Of a stretch of DNA of 64,000 bases, positions 53,827-62,874 are shown one piece after another (the first letter of the stretch is position 1; each line of letters opens with the position of its first letter). Origin of the DNA: JBKEDC01 sp047975205 (GTDB taxonomy: Bacteria; Bacteroidota; Bacteroidia; Bacteroidales; Prolixibacteraceae); assembly GCA_047975205.1 (NCBI GenBank), contig JBKEDC010000012.1, forward strand, positions 186,001-250,000, given 5' to 3'. The notes beneath the pieces are model-generated. The model was not told the origin of the DNA. It searched no databases and saw nothing but the letters and a program-made list of their open reading frames with translations. The position numbers were made by a program, and so were the translations under genes.

Positions 53827-54117
53827 TGCAATAAGAGATTGATTTTGCTATCTGTAGGTATCAAAAAACCAAAAAACATGCTATTTATACCGCATAAAAA
53901 TAAGATATCTAGTAAGTTCATTGCTTATATCTACAAAATTTCCATAGATACATTTGTGACTTTAGCTCTCAACATCAACCAATTACTTCTCCCAATAAAG
54001 AGGGAATATTCTAGATTAAACGTTTTAAATTTCCCTACATATAGGGATTGTATTGCTATTTAGATTGATTTTACTTTGTAGAAGTCCTTAAGGAAATAAC
54101 AATCAAAATTCAATATT

Positions 54118-54612
54118 ATGAGTAAAATCGGAATTTTTTACGGTTCTTCAACCAGAAATACAGAAACAATTGCTGAAACTTTAGCAAAAGAATTAAAGGC
54201 TGAAACCTATGATGTATCAGCTGCCTCAATTGCTGAGCTGAACGCCTGCGATAAACTTATTCTAGGTACTTCAACCTTAGGAATCGGCGATTTGCAAGAC
54301 GATTGGGATTGTTTTCTCGACACTTTGGTAAACGCCGATTTAAATGGAAAAACAATTGCTCTTTTTGGTTTAGGAGATGCTGACGGCTATCCGGATAGCT
54401 TCGTTGATGGTATGGGAATACTATATGATACCATAAAAGATAAAGGATGTATCATTGTTGGTGAAACGGCTACTGACGGCTATGAATATGAAGAATCAAA
54501 AGCTGAAGTTAATGGAAAATTTGTTGGTTTAGTCCTAGATGAAGACAATCAGAGTGATAAAACTGAGGCTCGAGTACAAGCATGGGTAACACAGATTTCG
54601 TCTGTTTTTTAA
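54118..54612 (+). CDS. fldA: Flavodoxin
   Basis: Long-chain flavodoxin, an FMN electron carrier that can replace ferredoxin. The 164 residues begin MSKIGIFYGSSTRNTETIAE, the phosphate loop; flavin-ring loops are LGTSTLGIGDLQDDW near 50 and LFGLGDADGYPDSFVDG near 85. Divergent from the ATPase-nifJ genes, consistent with a role as the partner of NifJ. Followed by the DUF2023 gene after 10 bp. Confidence 0.96.
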   Translation: MSKIGIFYGSSTRNTETIAETLAKELKAETYDVSAASIAELNACDKLILGTSTLGIGDLQDDWDCFLDTLVNADLNGKTIALFGLGDADGYPDSFVDGMGILYDTIKDKGCIIVGETATDGYEYEESKAEVNGKFVGLVLDEDNQSDKTEARVQAWVTQISSVF

Positions 54613-54622
54613 GTAAAATATT

Positions 54623-54970
54623 ATGGAGGTTCTGAATCACCATATATATGAGTACAAAAAAGGATTGAGAAATCTAGTATTACATACGATATGCAGCGAC
54701 AAGATTGAATCGGCAAAGCAAAAATTGGCTAGACAGCATATCAATTTTTGTGTGCAAAAAGTCAGCGAAAGAAAATTCAATATTTTCTTCGGAAAAAGAG
54801 AATGTGTAAATATCGCCAATGAATTTACCCACAAATCCTTATCAGATCTTACGGCAGAAGAAGATTTTATGCTTGGTATCATGTTAGGATATGATTGCAT
54901 GCAGCAATGTCAACGATACATAACCAAGAAAGGGCAATTCATCGACAATATGAAACTCATTCGAGTTTAG
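54623..54970 (+). CDS. DUF2023 protein, flavodoxin-linked
   Basis: A 115-residue soluble alpha/beta protein (EVLNHHIYEYKKGLRNLVLHT, FGKRECVNIANEF, DFMLGIMLGYDCMQQCQRY). It resembles DUF2023, a family that tends to be encoded next to flavodoxin. The gene is 10 bp after fldA and before a terminator, so they form a two-gene transcript. Role unknown; regulation or maturation of the flavodoxin is conjecture. Confidence 0.8.
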   Translation: MEVLNHHIYEYKKGLRNLVLHTICSDKIESAKQKLARQHINFCVQKVSERKFNIFFGKRECVNIANEFTHKSLSDLTAEEDFMLGIMLGYDCMQQCQRYITKKGQFIDNMKLIRV

Positions 54971-54975
54971 CCTAT

Positions 54976-55012
54976 AAAAAAGATGCAGATTATTTACATC
55001 TGCATCTTTTTT
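54976..55012. terminator. Bidirectional terminator between DUF2023 and the DHOD-like gene
   Basis: AGATGCAGAT (54981-54990) pairs perfectly with ATCTGCATCT (54998-55007), with A-run on the left and T-run on the right. Confidence 0.85.
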
Positions 55013-55025
55013 AATGATAACATGG

Positions 55026-55997
55026 TTAGTATTCAGAAAAATAGCGCATAAATTGAGCTCGCTCATACATTTGAGGATTTACTCCTTTATAAGAAAGTCT
55101 GCCTCTAAAATCAGCGATACTTTTAAAATTCCATTTTTGCATAAAATCTCTTAACTCCTGAAGCATTCCGGCTATAACCTGATTGCCGTTAATATACACA
55201 GAGGAACACACTTGCACAACTTGCGCCCCAGCTAAAAGTTGTTTAATAGCTGCTTCTCCGTCATGAATACCGGTTGATGCTGCTATTTCCAATTCGGGAA
55301 CAGCCGTGCTAGTGATGCCAATCCATCGCAACGAACGGCGAATATCACTAGGATTACTAAAAATCTCTCCCGATATCATTTCAAGTGTGTTGATATTGAT
55401 ATCCGGTTCATAAAAACGATTAAACATCGTTACCGCAGAAGCTCCTGCCGCCAATAGCTTCTCAACAAAAGCAACGATATTAGTGAAATTACAACCTATT
55501 TTCATAGCAACCGGAATAGAAACTTCTTTGCACACTTCTTGAAGCAATGTTACATAGCTTTGCTCTATATCATGATTCAATATATCTTTCCCTGTCGGCA
55601 CATAAAACACATTTAATTCCAAGGCATCGGCACCGGCGTTTTCTAATTCTTTGGCAAAACTAACCCATTCATTAGCTGATATGCAGCTAATGCTCGCTAT
55701 AACAGGTATGGAAACCGTAGATTTAGCTTCTCGCAACAAATCAATATGCTGTGTTAGGCTATGCTGGCGGGTATATGCTTTTATATACTCTTCAGCTTCC
55801 GGGTATAAATTACTTTTAGTCAGCAAATGACTAACCTCTCCTGTTATTTGTTCTTCAAATAAAGATTTTAGAATAACGGCTCCTGCACCGGCATTCTCTA
55901 ATTCTTTAATGTTAGAAGCAGAGCTTGTAAGCCCTGAACTTGCAACAATAATCGGGCTTTTTAAGTTCAAGCCCATGTATTTTGTATTTAGCTTCAT
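55026..55997 (-). CDS. Dihydroorotate dehydrogenase-like flavoprotein lacking the catalytic base
   Basis: A 323-residue TIM-barrel protein of the DHOD/PreA superfamily (LNTKYMGLNLKSPIIVASSG; C-terminal phosphate site GAQVVQVCSSVYING). Where PyrD has NISCPN, this protein has LNVFYVPTG with Tyr132 at the place of the catalytic Cys or Ser. True pyrD and pyrK are at 4.8-6.4 kb, so it is unlikely to make orotate. Similar genes often lie near nifJ, as this one does, which hints at a redox role. Last in a four-gene minus-strand cluster. Confidence 0.8.
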   Translation of the reverse strand: MKLNTKYMGLNLKSPIIVASSGLTSSASNIKELENAGAGAVILKSLFEEQITGEVSHLLTKSNLYPEAEEYIKAYTRQHSLTQHIDLLREAKSTVSIPVIASISCISANEWVSFAKELENAGADALELNVFYVPTGKDILNHDIEQSYVTLLQEVCKEVSIPVAMKIGCNFTNIVAFVEKLLAAGASAVTMFNRFYEPDININTLEMISGEIFSNPSDIRRSLRWIGITSTAVPELEIAASTGIHDGEAAIKQLLAGAQVVQVCSSVYINGNQVIAGMLQELRDFMQKWNFKSIADFRGRLSYKGVNPQMYERAQFMRYFSEY

Positions 55998-56022
55998 AAT
56001 AGTCCGTTTAGACGTATTTCTA

Positions 56023-56688
56023 TTAATTTCTTACTCCAAAAATTGCACTACCCACACGAACCATAGTGCTTCCTTGCTCTATTGCCAAATGATAATCACC
56101 CGACATGCCCATCGATATTTCTTTGAAGCTTACATCATCATTGAAATATTCGTTCCGTAAACTTATGAAAATATTTTTTAAGTTAGAAAATTCTTCCTCA
56201 ATTTGTTTTCTATTATCTGTATGGCTAGCCATTCCCATAATTCCACAAAGCTGAATATGAGTCAATTTTTTAAATTCATCAGAATCTAGCATTTCTTTGA
56301 CCTCAACAAGATTTAAGCCAAATTTAGTTTCCTCCTCAGCTATATGAAATTGCAATAAACAATTAATTATTCGATTATTTTTTTGAGCCTCTTTATCAAT
56401 CTGTTTTAAAAGTTTCCATGAATCAACACCATGTATCAAACTGATAAAAGGAGCAATATATTTTACTTTATTGGTTTGCAAATGTCCGATAAAATGCCAC
56501 TCAATATCTTGAGGCAAGCATTCATGTTTAGCAACTATTTCCTGCACTTTATTTTCACCAAACATGCGTTGTCCGGCATCATAAGCCGCCAGAATGTCTT
56601 CTTTAGGTTTATATTTAGATACCGCAACCAAACAAACATTTTGTGGTATTTGGGCTTTTATTGAAGTTATATTTTCGGCAATACTCAT
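56023..56688 (-). CDS. yggS: YggS-family PLP homeostasis protein
   Basis: A 221-residue protein of the alanine-racemase-like PLP-binding fold, without catalytic activity in known members; it buffers pyridoxal phosphate. PLP lysine is in LVAVSKYKP (Lys26), followed by FGENKVQE and HFIGHLQTNKVKYI. C-terminal MGMSGDYHLAIEQGSTMVRVGSAIFG is characteristic. 25 bp upstream of the DHOD-like gene. Confidence 0.94.
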   Translation of the reverse strand: MSIAENITSIKAQIPQNVCLVAVSKYKPKEDILAAYDAGQRMFGENKVQEIVAKHECLPQDIEWHFIGHLQTNKVKYIAPFISLIHGVDSWKLLKQIDKEAQKNNRIINCLLQFHIAEEETKFGLNLVEVKEMLDSDEFKKLTHIQLCGIMGMASHTDNRKQIEEEFSNLKNIFISLRNEYFNDDVSFKEISMGMSGDYHLAIEQGSTMVRVGSAIFGVRN

Positions 56689-56715
56689 TTTTATCGTTAA
56701 TTGTTTTATTACCTT

Positions 56716-57780
56716 TTATTTTCTTTTGAGAATCACCATCGTAGCTCCATAACCATACTCTTGAAAGCTGGCATCTTGATAGTCATACTTCTTATATTTA
56801 CGATTAAGCTCTCGACGAACCTCATTTTTCAATCGTCCTTCTCCAATGCCGTGTATAAAAACAATCTTTTTCACTTTGTTCGACTTTATGGCACCCTCCA
56901 TCTTCTCATTAAAAGTCTTCATTTGCAAATCTAACATATCTTTAGGTGTCATACCTGTTTCGGAATCTACCAATTCGTGCAAATGCAAATCAACTTCCGT
57001 AAGTTCCAGCCATTCCTCTTTCTTAGGAGTAGGGTTAATACGCGCCGGCTCCACATCAACTTTATTCACAACTACTTTTAATTCTTCTACAGCTTTGTCA
57101 AATTCATTTTCATTTAATTTGAATAACATGGCAGGAGTTGAAAAATAGACATTCTTTTTAAAACTACCGGCTTTATAGAACCTTACAGAATTGACATCAA
57201 TAGTTTTTAAAATCGGTTGATGTAGTATCGATGCTTCATCTTTGTAGAACAAAAGTTGAAAAACAAATGTGGGCAACTTGGCAATATCGGCCGACGACAG
57301 ATTATTGATGATTTGCTTTGTATTTGGATTTACCTCTCCGGTTTGTTGTGCCTCATATTGAAAACCATCGTAATGCATGTAATTGTAAACTAAGGTCTGA
57401 TTACTATCATTCACAATATACATTTTAGTCACGCCCTCGAGCGGATTATGACTATTCTCCGGAACAAATGCCAACTGAAAATTAGGTTCATCATTACCGG
57501 TTATTTGAATCGTTTTCTTTTTAACTTCTTCTCTCACCGATATTTCTTGCATCCCTTGTCTCACAAAATCGGTGGTAGTTGGTTGCTTGGGTTCTGTTTT
57601 CTTCACATTGTCTAAGCTCCCCTGTTGTTCACCAACCAAAACTATTTCATTAGTTAGTGTAGGTATTTCAAAACCATCTTCATTTTCTACATGCACCATG
57701 TTTTTACCAACTAATTTAGTAACAGTACCTCCACCTACATCATTTAAAAATTTTACTTTATCACCTATTCTATATTGCAT
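56716..57780 (-). CDS. DUF2027 protein with C-terminal Smr domain
   Basis: A 354-residue protein: an N-terminal SH3-like segment (MQYRIGDKVKFLNDVGGGTV), a central DUF2027 beta domain (to about 255) and a Smr endonuclease-type domain (about 270-354; VDLHLHELVD, then FIHGIGEGRLKNEVRREL). The Smr histidine motifs are intact. In other systems Smr domains nick DNA or cleave mRNA on collided ribosomes; the function of this Bacteroidota architecture is untested. It is one of four closely spaced genes with ygiQ and yggS. Confidence 0.88.
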   Translation of the reverse strand: MQYRIGDKVKFLNDVGGGTVTKLVGKNMVHVENEDGFEIPTLTNEIVLVGEQQGSLDNVKKTEPKQPTTTDFVRQGMQEISVREEVKKKTIQITGNDEPNFQLAFVPENSHNPLEGVTKMYIVNDSNQTLVYNYMHYDGFQYEAQQTGEVNPNTKQIINNLSSADIAKLPTFVFQLLFYKDEASILHQPILKTIDVNSVRFYKAGSFKKNVYFSTPAMLFKLNENEFDKAVEELKVVVNKVDVEPARINPTPKKEEWLELTEVDLHLHELVDSETGMTPKDMLDLQMKTFNEKMEGAIKSNKVKKIVFIHGIGEGRLKNEVRRELNRKYKKYDYQDASFQEYGYGATMVILKRK

Positions 57781-57811
57781 GACTATATATTTATTAGTTA
57801 TAGAAAGACTA

Positions 57812-59674
57812 TTAGTGTAGAATTTTATTCAACAAATCTTTCCTATTCATTTTTATTAATTCATTTCGTATCTCTCGTTGATATTCTTTCTTATACCAAA
57901 AGAAGAATTTGCGTTGTGCCAGTTTTTCAGTCTTTGTTTTTGCCGTATATACTTTTTCTAATGTATATGGATTATAGCCTGAATAGTAAATAACCGTTGA
58001 AAGTGTCATCGGTGTTGGAGTGAGATCTTGCACTTGCTCCAACTGAAAATTTAACTTTTTGGTTTCTGCAGCTAAATTAGCCATATCTTCATTGGTGCAC
58101 CCCGGATGGCTAGAAATAAAATATGGTATTAACTGCTGTTTCATACCTTCTTTCCTATTTACTTCATCAAAAATCCGTGTCATTTCATAAAACAATTTAA
58201 AACTAGGTTTGCGCATTAATTTCAATACATTATCGGAAGTATGTTCAGGTGCCACTTTCAGCCTGCCCGACACATGGTGTTTAATTACTTCTCTCAGATA
58301 ACTTAAATTGGCTTGGTTTGTCTTATCATTTTTACCTCGATGCAACAACATATCATAACGAATACCACTGCCTATAAATGCTTTCTTCACTTTCGGATGC
58401 TTCCTAACCTTTCGATATAGCTGTGCAAGCGGCTCATGATTATTGTCTAAATTATTACATATCGTTGGAAAAATGCACGATGGTCGTTTGCACTTAGCGC
58501 AAATGGTTTCATCTACGCCGCTTATTTGATACATGTTTGCTGATGGTCCTCCTAAATCGGATATGTAGCCTTTGAAATCTGCCATATCAGTCACTTGATC
58601 CACCTCTTTCAGCACCGATTGAACTGAACGACTGGCCACAAATTTCCCTTGATGTGCTGATATGGTGCAAAACGAGCATCCACCGAAACACCCCCGATGC
58701 AAATTGATAGAATGTTTAATCATTTCATAAGCCGGGATAGCCGATTTCTTTTGGTATTTTGGGTGAGGTAAGCGTGTATATGGCAAATCATAAACCTCAT
58801 CTATTTCCTGATTACTCATCGTTCCCCATGCCGGATTTACTACAACTAACTTGTTTCCTACTTGCTGGCTAATTTTTGCGCCATGCACCCTGTTTGATTC
58901 TTCTTCGATATGTTTAAAGTTACTTGCAAACTTTCGTTTATCTTGTAAACAGTCTTCATGTGAATTTAACACAATATGTTCCCATTCTTTTTGGGTAGCA
59001 TATTTACTTTCCACAGAAACAGTAAAGGCTACTTGGGGTAAGTTTGTCAAACGTTCTGTGGGGATATCTCTTTTTAAAAAATGAACATATTCACGCAATG
59101 ATTTTTCTGCCATACCGTAGAAAAGCAAATCGGCTTTCGAATCGATAAGAATGGAAGGCATCAGCATATCTTTCCAATAATCATAGTGCGTCAATCGACG
59201 TAAAGAAGCCTCTATTCCACCAAGTATAATGGGCACGTCAGGGTAGATATCCTTCAGAATGTTACTATAAACAATGGAAGGATAATCCGGACGTTTACTA
59301 GCCTCCCCTCCTGCAGTATAAGCATCGTTAGAGCGTTTGCGCTTATTGGCAGTGTAATGGTTTACCATAGAATCCATATTCCCGGCTGTAACGCCAAAGA
59401 ATAAACGCGGGCGACCCAATTTTCTAAAATCACGTAAATCGTCTTGCCAATTAGGTTGTGGCACAATGGCAACTTTCAACCCTTCTGCCTCTAATACCCG
59501 ACCAATGACTGCAGCCCCAAATGAAGGATGATCAACATAAGCATCTCCTGTGAAAAGAATAACATCTAATTCCTCCCATCCTCTAGCTTTTACCTCTTTC
59601 ATTGTTGTGGGAAGCCAATCTGTCATTTTATACTTATACTGCTGTTTATCAGCTCTTAACGGATTATTTTTCAT
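57812..59674 (-). CDS. ygiQ: YgiQ-family radical SAM protein
   Basis: A 620-residue radical-SAM protein of uncertain function, with N-terminal B12-binding-like region (DVILFTGDAYVDHPSFGAAVIGR), the cluster motif CFGGCSFC (CxxxCxxC) and the RRLTHYDYW segment specific to YgiQ. The C-terminal DUF3362 region ends near YSGYNP. I chose ATG 59674; ATG 59626 (MTDWLPTT) is also possible, while the farther frame to 59719 has no ATG. First of the cluster ygiQ, Smr, yggS, DHOD-like. Confidence 0.9.
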   Translation of the reverse strand: MKNNPLRADKQQYKYKMTDWLPTTMKEVKARGWEELDVILFTGDAYVDHPSFGAAVIGRVLEAEGLKVAIVPQPNWQDDLRDFRKLGRPRLFFGVTAGNMDSMVNHYTANKRKRSNDAYTAGGEASKRPDYPSIVYSNILKDIYPDVPIILGGIEASLRRLTHYDYWKDMLMPSILIDSKADLLFYGMAEKSLREYVHFLKRDIPTERLTNLPQVAFTVSVESKYATQKEWEHIVLNSHEDCLQDKRKFASNFKHIEEESNRVHGAKISQQVGNKLVVVNPAWGTMSNQEIDEVYDLPYTRLPHPKYQKKSAIPAYEMIKHSINLHRGCFGGCSFCTISAHQGKFVASRSVQSVLKEVDQVTDMADFKGYISDLGGPSANMYQISGVDETICAKCKRPSCIFPTICNNLDNNHEPLAQLYRKVRKHPKVKKAFIGSGIRYDMLLHRGKNDKTNQANLSYLREVIKHHVSGRLKVAPEHTSDNVLKLMRKPSFKLFYEMTRIFDEVNRKEGMKQQLIPYFISSHPGCTNEDMANLAAETKKLNFQLEQVQDLTPTPMTLSTVIYYSGYNPYTLEKVYTAKTKTEKLAQRKFFFWYKKEYQREIRNELIKMNRKDLLNKILH

Positions 59675-59870
59675 ACGAATATTTTTTACATACGCGAAAA
59701 AATGAATATTTTTACTCAATTTCTCGAGAAGAAATTGAGTAAAACTACGCTAATTTTACATTTTTGTATTTAAGATTGCACTGAAACACTTCTTTTTATC
59801 TCTTTACTTTACTGAGAAAAGCGGTAAATATAACTTTCATTAAAAATTATAGTTTCATAATAGCGAGTGT

Positions 59871-60611
59871 TTAGTCTATTTCAGTCCATTGTATTTCATA
59901 TAAACTCAGAGGTTCATTATTCTCTCGACGAATTAATGCCGATTGAAAAAGCAAATTGTCTTTAGCCGTTTTTTTCACGCCTACTTGTTGCCCCTCAAAT
60001 CCTTCTTTAAGATAATTTATTTCGATGAGCTTCGGTCGATAGTTTTTTTGGAAGCCGGCTTCATGTGCATCAACCACTCGCTCGAAAGCCCGAACGCTAT
60101 TGAAATGTTTATTCACATCAATATCGCTATATAATATAGGTTGGAAATTCAAATTTATATCGTTTTCTTTATAACGCAAGCGTTTAGGTTGTATGCATGA
60201 ATTTTCATCGTTTATTGAAGGTAAATCTCCTTGTTTATTAAACGAAATAATTTTGTGTGTAGCTAGATTAAGTATCAACCAAGCCGAATTAGAGCGTAAG
60301 AACTCATTTCCGGCTTCATCCCTCATTCTAAATTCCCGATAAGCAAACATTCGATCATTACCGGCAGGCCAAGTTTCCAAATAAATCTTATCTTGCCATT
60401 GAGGTAAACGCTTAATTTCTATTCGAATTCTAGATAGCACCCAAAACATCTGATTATCTTTTAAATCATCATATCCCCAATCCATTTGATTGGCATGTGT
60501 CCAAGCTGCTTCAAGCATAATATTAAATAATGCCGATACTTTTGCATCTCCATGCTGATTCGTTTGGTAGGAGTATATAATAGTTTCTTCTGTGTACTTT
60601 TCCAGTAACAT
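59871..60611 (-). CDS. Acyl-ACP thioesterase
   Basis: A 246-residue double hot-dog thioesterase of the FatA/FatB-like bacterial family; it releases fatty acids from acyl carrier protein. N-terminal half: IIYSYQTNQHGDAKVSALFNIMLEAAWTHA; second half: SDIDVNKHFNSVRAFERVVDA with the catalytic Asn/His. Such genes are frequent in gut and anaerobic Bacteroidales. Divergent from map with a promoter box 18 bp ahead of it. Confidence 0.9.
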   Translation of the reverse strand: MLLEKYTEETIIYSYQTNQHGDAKVSALFNIMLEAAWTHANQMDWGYDDLKDNQMFWVLSRIRIEIKRLPQWQDKIYLETWPAGNDRMFAYREFRMRDEAGNEFLRSNSAWLILNLATHKIISFNKQGDLPSINDENSCIQPKRLRYKENDINLNFQPILYSDIDVNKHFNSVRAFERVVDAHEAGFQKNYRPKLIEINYLKEGFEGQQVGVKKTAKDNLLFQSALIRRENNEPLSLYEIQWTEID

Positions 60612-60628
60612 ATCATAAATTTTAACTA

Positions 60629-60636
60629 CAAATGTA
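60629..60636 (-). promoter_or_regulatory. TAnnTTTG box of the thioesterase gene
   Basis: Minus-strand TACATTTG ends 17 bp before ATG 60611. No -33 TTG at proper spacing. The divergent map gene has no clear box of its own in the 82-bp gap. Confidence 0.4.
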
Positions 60637-60693
60637 CGCTAACGCTTTGAATTAAGGGGTATATTATCGACTTTTGTAGTAAATCTATTTAAA

Positions 60694-61464
60694 ATGACCG
60701 GAATAATTATAAAGAATACCGAGCAAATTGAAGGTATTCGCAAAAGCAGCCAATTAGCAGGCAAATGCCTTCAAATGATTGAAGGATATATTAAAGAAGG
60801 TGTCAGCACTGAATATCTCGACGATATTATTAATGAGTTCATCTTAGACAATGGAGCAATTTCTGCTTGTAAAGACTATGGTGGCTACCCTAAATATACT
60901 TGTATTTCATTAAATGATGTAGTGTGTCACGGTATCCCTAGCAAAGAAACAATCTTAAAGGATGGCGATATTCTAAATATTGATGTAACCACCATATTAA
61001 ATGGTTATTATGGAGATACTAATAAAATGTACACCGTTGGAAATGTAAGTGAAGCAGCTCAAAAGCTCATTGCCGACACCAAACATTGTATCGATCTTGG
61101 TATCCGACAGGTGCAGCCCGGCAATCAAATTGGAAATATTGGATTCGCCATTAGTCGCTACGCAAAAGCCAAAAGATATGGTGTTGTGTGGGAATTTTGC
61201 GGTCATGGTGTAGGTTTAGACTTTCATGAGGAACCTCAAATTGACCACGCATCGCGCAAAGGCACGGGTGCTGTTATGGAACCGGGAATGATTTTCACTA
61301 TCGAACCCATGATTAATCAAGGAAAACCTAAATGTAAGGTCGATAAACACGATGGCTGGACTGCTAGAACTGCCGATGGAAAATTATCTGCCCAATTCGA
61401 GCACACCATTTTAGTCACACCCAACGGACATGAAGTCCTTACTGATGTGAGCAATGAATATTAA
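60694..61464 (+). CDS. map: Methionine aminopeptidase, type I
   Basis: Removes the initiator methionine from nascent proteins. The 256 residues carry all metal ligands: Asp97, Asp108, His171, Glu204 and Glu236, plus His79 (VVCHGIPS). Segments EFCGHGVGLDFHEEP and MEPGMIFTIEPMIN are standard. In many Bacteroidota a map copy sits in the ribosomal protein operon; this one stands alone and 26 bp before the aminotransferase gene. Confidence 0.95.
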   Translation: MTGIIIKNTEQIEGIRKSSQLAGKCLQMIEGYIKEGVSTEYLDDIINEFILDNGAISACKDYGGYPKYTCISLNDVVCHGIPSKETILKDGDILNIDVTTILNGYYGDTNKMYTVGNVSEAAQKLIADTKHCIDLGIRQVQPGNQIGNIGFAISRYAKAKRYGVVWEFCGHGVGLDFHEEPQIDHASRKGTGAVMEPGMIFTIEPMINQGKPKCKVDKHDGWTARTADGKLSAQFEHTILVTPNGHEVLTDVSNEY

Positions 61465-61490
61465 TCTAGTTATACACGAATAAAAAAATA

Positions 61491-62780
61491 ATGAATCCAC
61501 AAGCTAAAGCATTAAACGATATTATTGCTGTTAAAAGTCCTACGATACTTAATCTGTTATCGGAAAAGGGCAAAAACATCTTCTTTCCAAAATTAGGCAT
61601 ACTCGGACAAAGTGCTGATGCCAAGGGCACTGAGATTAATGCTACTATAGGTACTGCTGTTGAAGATGATGGTTCTCCAATGAGTCTCAGAAGCATTAGC
61701 AGTAAAGTTGACATGGATGCATCTGCTATTTTTCCATATGCTCCCAGTTTTGGTCGTCCTGACCTGCGCGCTCAATGGCAACAGATGTTAATTGATAAGA
61801 ACCCAAGTCTTGACGGGACTCTTATCAGTCTGCCAATCGTAACTTGTGCACTTACTCATGCAGTAAGCATGATTGGTTACTTGTTTATCAACGAAGGAGA
61901 TGAGATTATTTTGCCTCAATTATTTTGGGGAAACTATAATTTAGCTTTATCTAATGCTTATGGAGCCCAAGTGAAAACATATAATCAATTTGCAGATAAT
62001 CAACTTGATCTCGCTGCTTTTAAAGCAGCAGTTAATGAAGGAGGTGTCGGCAAAAAGATTGTCATGCTGAATTTCCCTAATAATCCGACCGGTTACTCTC
62101 CACGCATTGATGAAGCGCAAGAAATAGCCAACATATTGAAGGAAGCTGCCGATAATGGTAATCAAATTTTAGCTATTTGCGATGATGCTTATTTCGGTTT
62201 AGTATATGAAGAAGGGATAGAAAAACAATCCATTTTCAGCTACTTGGCCGATTTGCATGAGAATATCCTCGCTGTTAAGATTGATGGAGCTACTAAAGAA
62301 GACTACGTATGGGGGTTTCGTGTTGGATTTATAACCTATGGTATTAAGGGTGCAGATGCCGATTTATTCACTGCACTTGAAAATAAAACAGCCGGTGCTG
62401 TTCGCGGCAACATCTCTAATGCCCCTAACCTATCGCAATCTTTGCTAGTCGACGCTTTCAGAAATTCAGAATATCAGCAAGAAAAACTGGAAAAATTCAA
62501 CATATTATCAGAGCGTTATCAATCGGTTAAGGAAGCTCTCAAGGATGAAAAATATGCCGAATATTTCAAAGCTCTTCCATATAATTCGGGTTACTTCATG
62601 TGCGTACAACTAGCCGATGGGTTAAATGGTGAACTTATCAGGAAACATCTTATTGAAAAATACAGTATTGGGGTAATCAACTTGAACAACATCATTCGAG
62701 TTGCATTCTCCGCCATGCCTGCTAAACAAAGTAAAAAGCTTTTTGAAGGTCTTTATCATGCTTGTTTAGACTGCAAGTAG
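61491..62780 (+). CDS. Class I/II PLP aminotransferase
   Basis: A 429-residue fold-type I aminotransferase. PLP-binding segments: NFPNNPTGYSP (Asn197 region), CDDAYFGLVYE (Asp231/232, Tyr234) and the Schiff-base lysine in IDGATKEDYVWGFRVGF (Lys269, with Arg277). The lysine environment GATKED differs from the usual SxSK, a form I associate with a Bacteroidota subgroup. The substrate (aspartate, aromatic or other) is not determined by the sequence. Possibly cotranscribed with map; a good terminator follows. Confidence 0.88.
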   Translation: MNPQAKALNDIIAVKSPTILNLLSEKGKNIFFPKLGILGQSADAKGTEINATIGTAVEDDGSPMSLRSISSKVDMDASAIFPYAPSFGRPDLRAQWQQMLIDKNPSLDGTLISLPIVTCALTHAVSMIGYLFINEGDEIILPQLFWGNYNLALSNAYGAQVKTYNQFADNQLDLAAFKAAVNEGGVGKKIVMLNFPNNPTGYSPRIDEAQEIANILKEAADNGNQILAICDDAYFGLVYEEGIEKQSIFSYLADLHENILAVKIDGATKEDYVWGFRVGFITYGIKGADADLFTALENKTAGAVRGNISNAPNLSQSLLVDAFRNSEYQQEKLEKFNILSERYQSVKEALKDEKYAEYFKALPYNSGYFMCVQLADGLNGELIRKHLIEKYSIGVINLNNIIRVAFSAMPAKQSKKLFEGLYHACLDCK

Positions 62781-62805
62781 ATAGAATCGGCAGTAATATA
62801 TCACC

Positions 62806-62848
62806 CCCACATACTGCGTTTATCGGAGTATGTGGGATTTCTTTTTAA
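62806..62848 (+). terminator. Terminator of the aminotransferase gene
   Basis: CCCACATACT (62806-62815) pairs with AGTATGTGGG (62827-62836), 11-nt loop, with a T-rich run to 62848. It shows that the ATG at 62830 is not a genuine start for the next gene. Confidence 0.8.
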
Positions 62849-62874
62849 TAATTAACCCAATCGAATTAGTTGCC

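Noticed and set aside
62830..62874. Earlier start of cysE
   Set aside because: That ATG is inside the right arm of the aminotransferase terminator.
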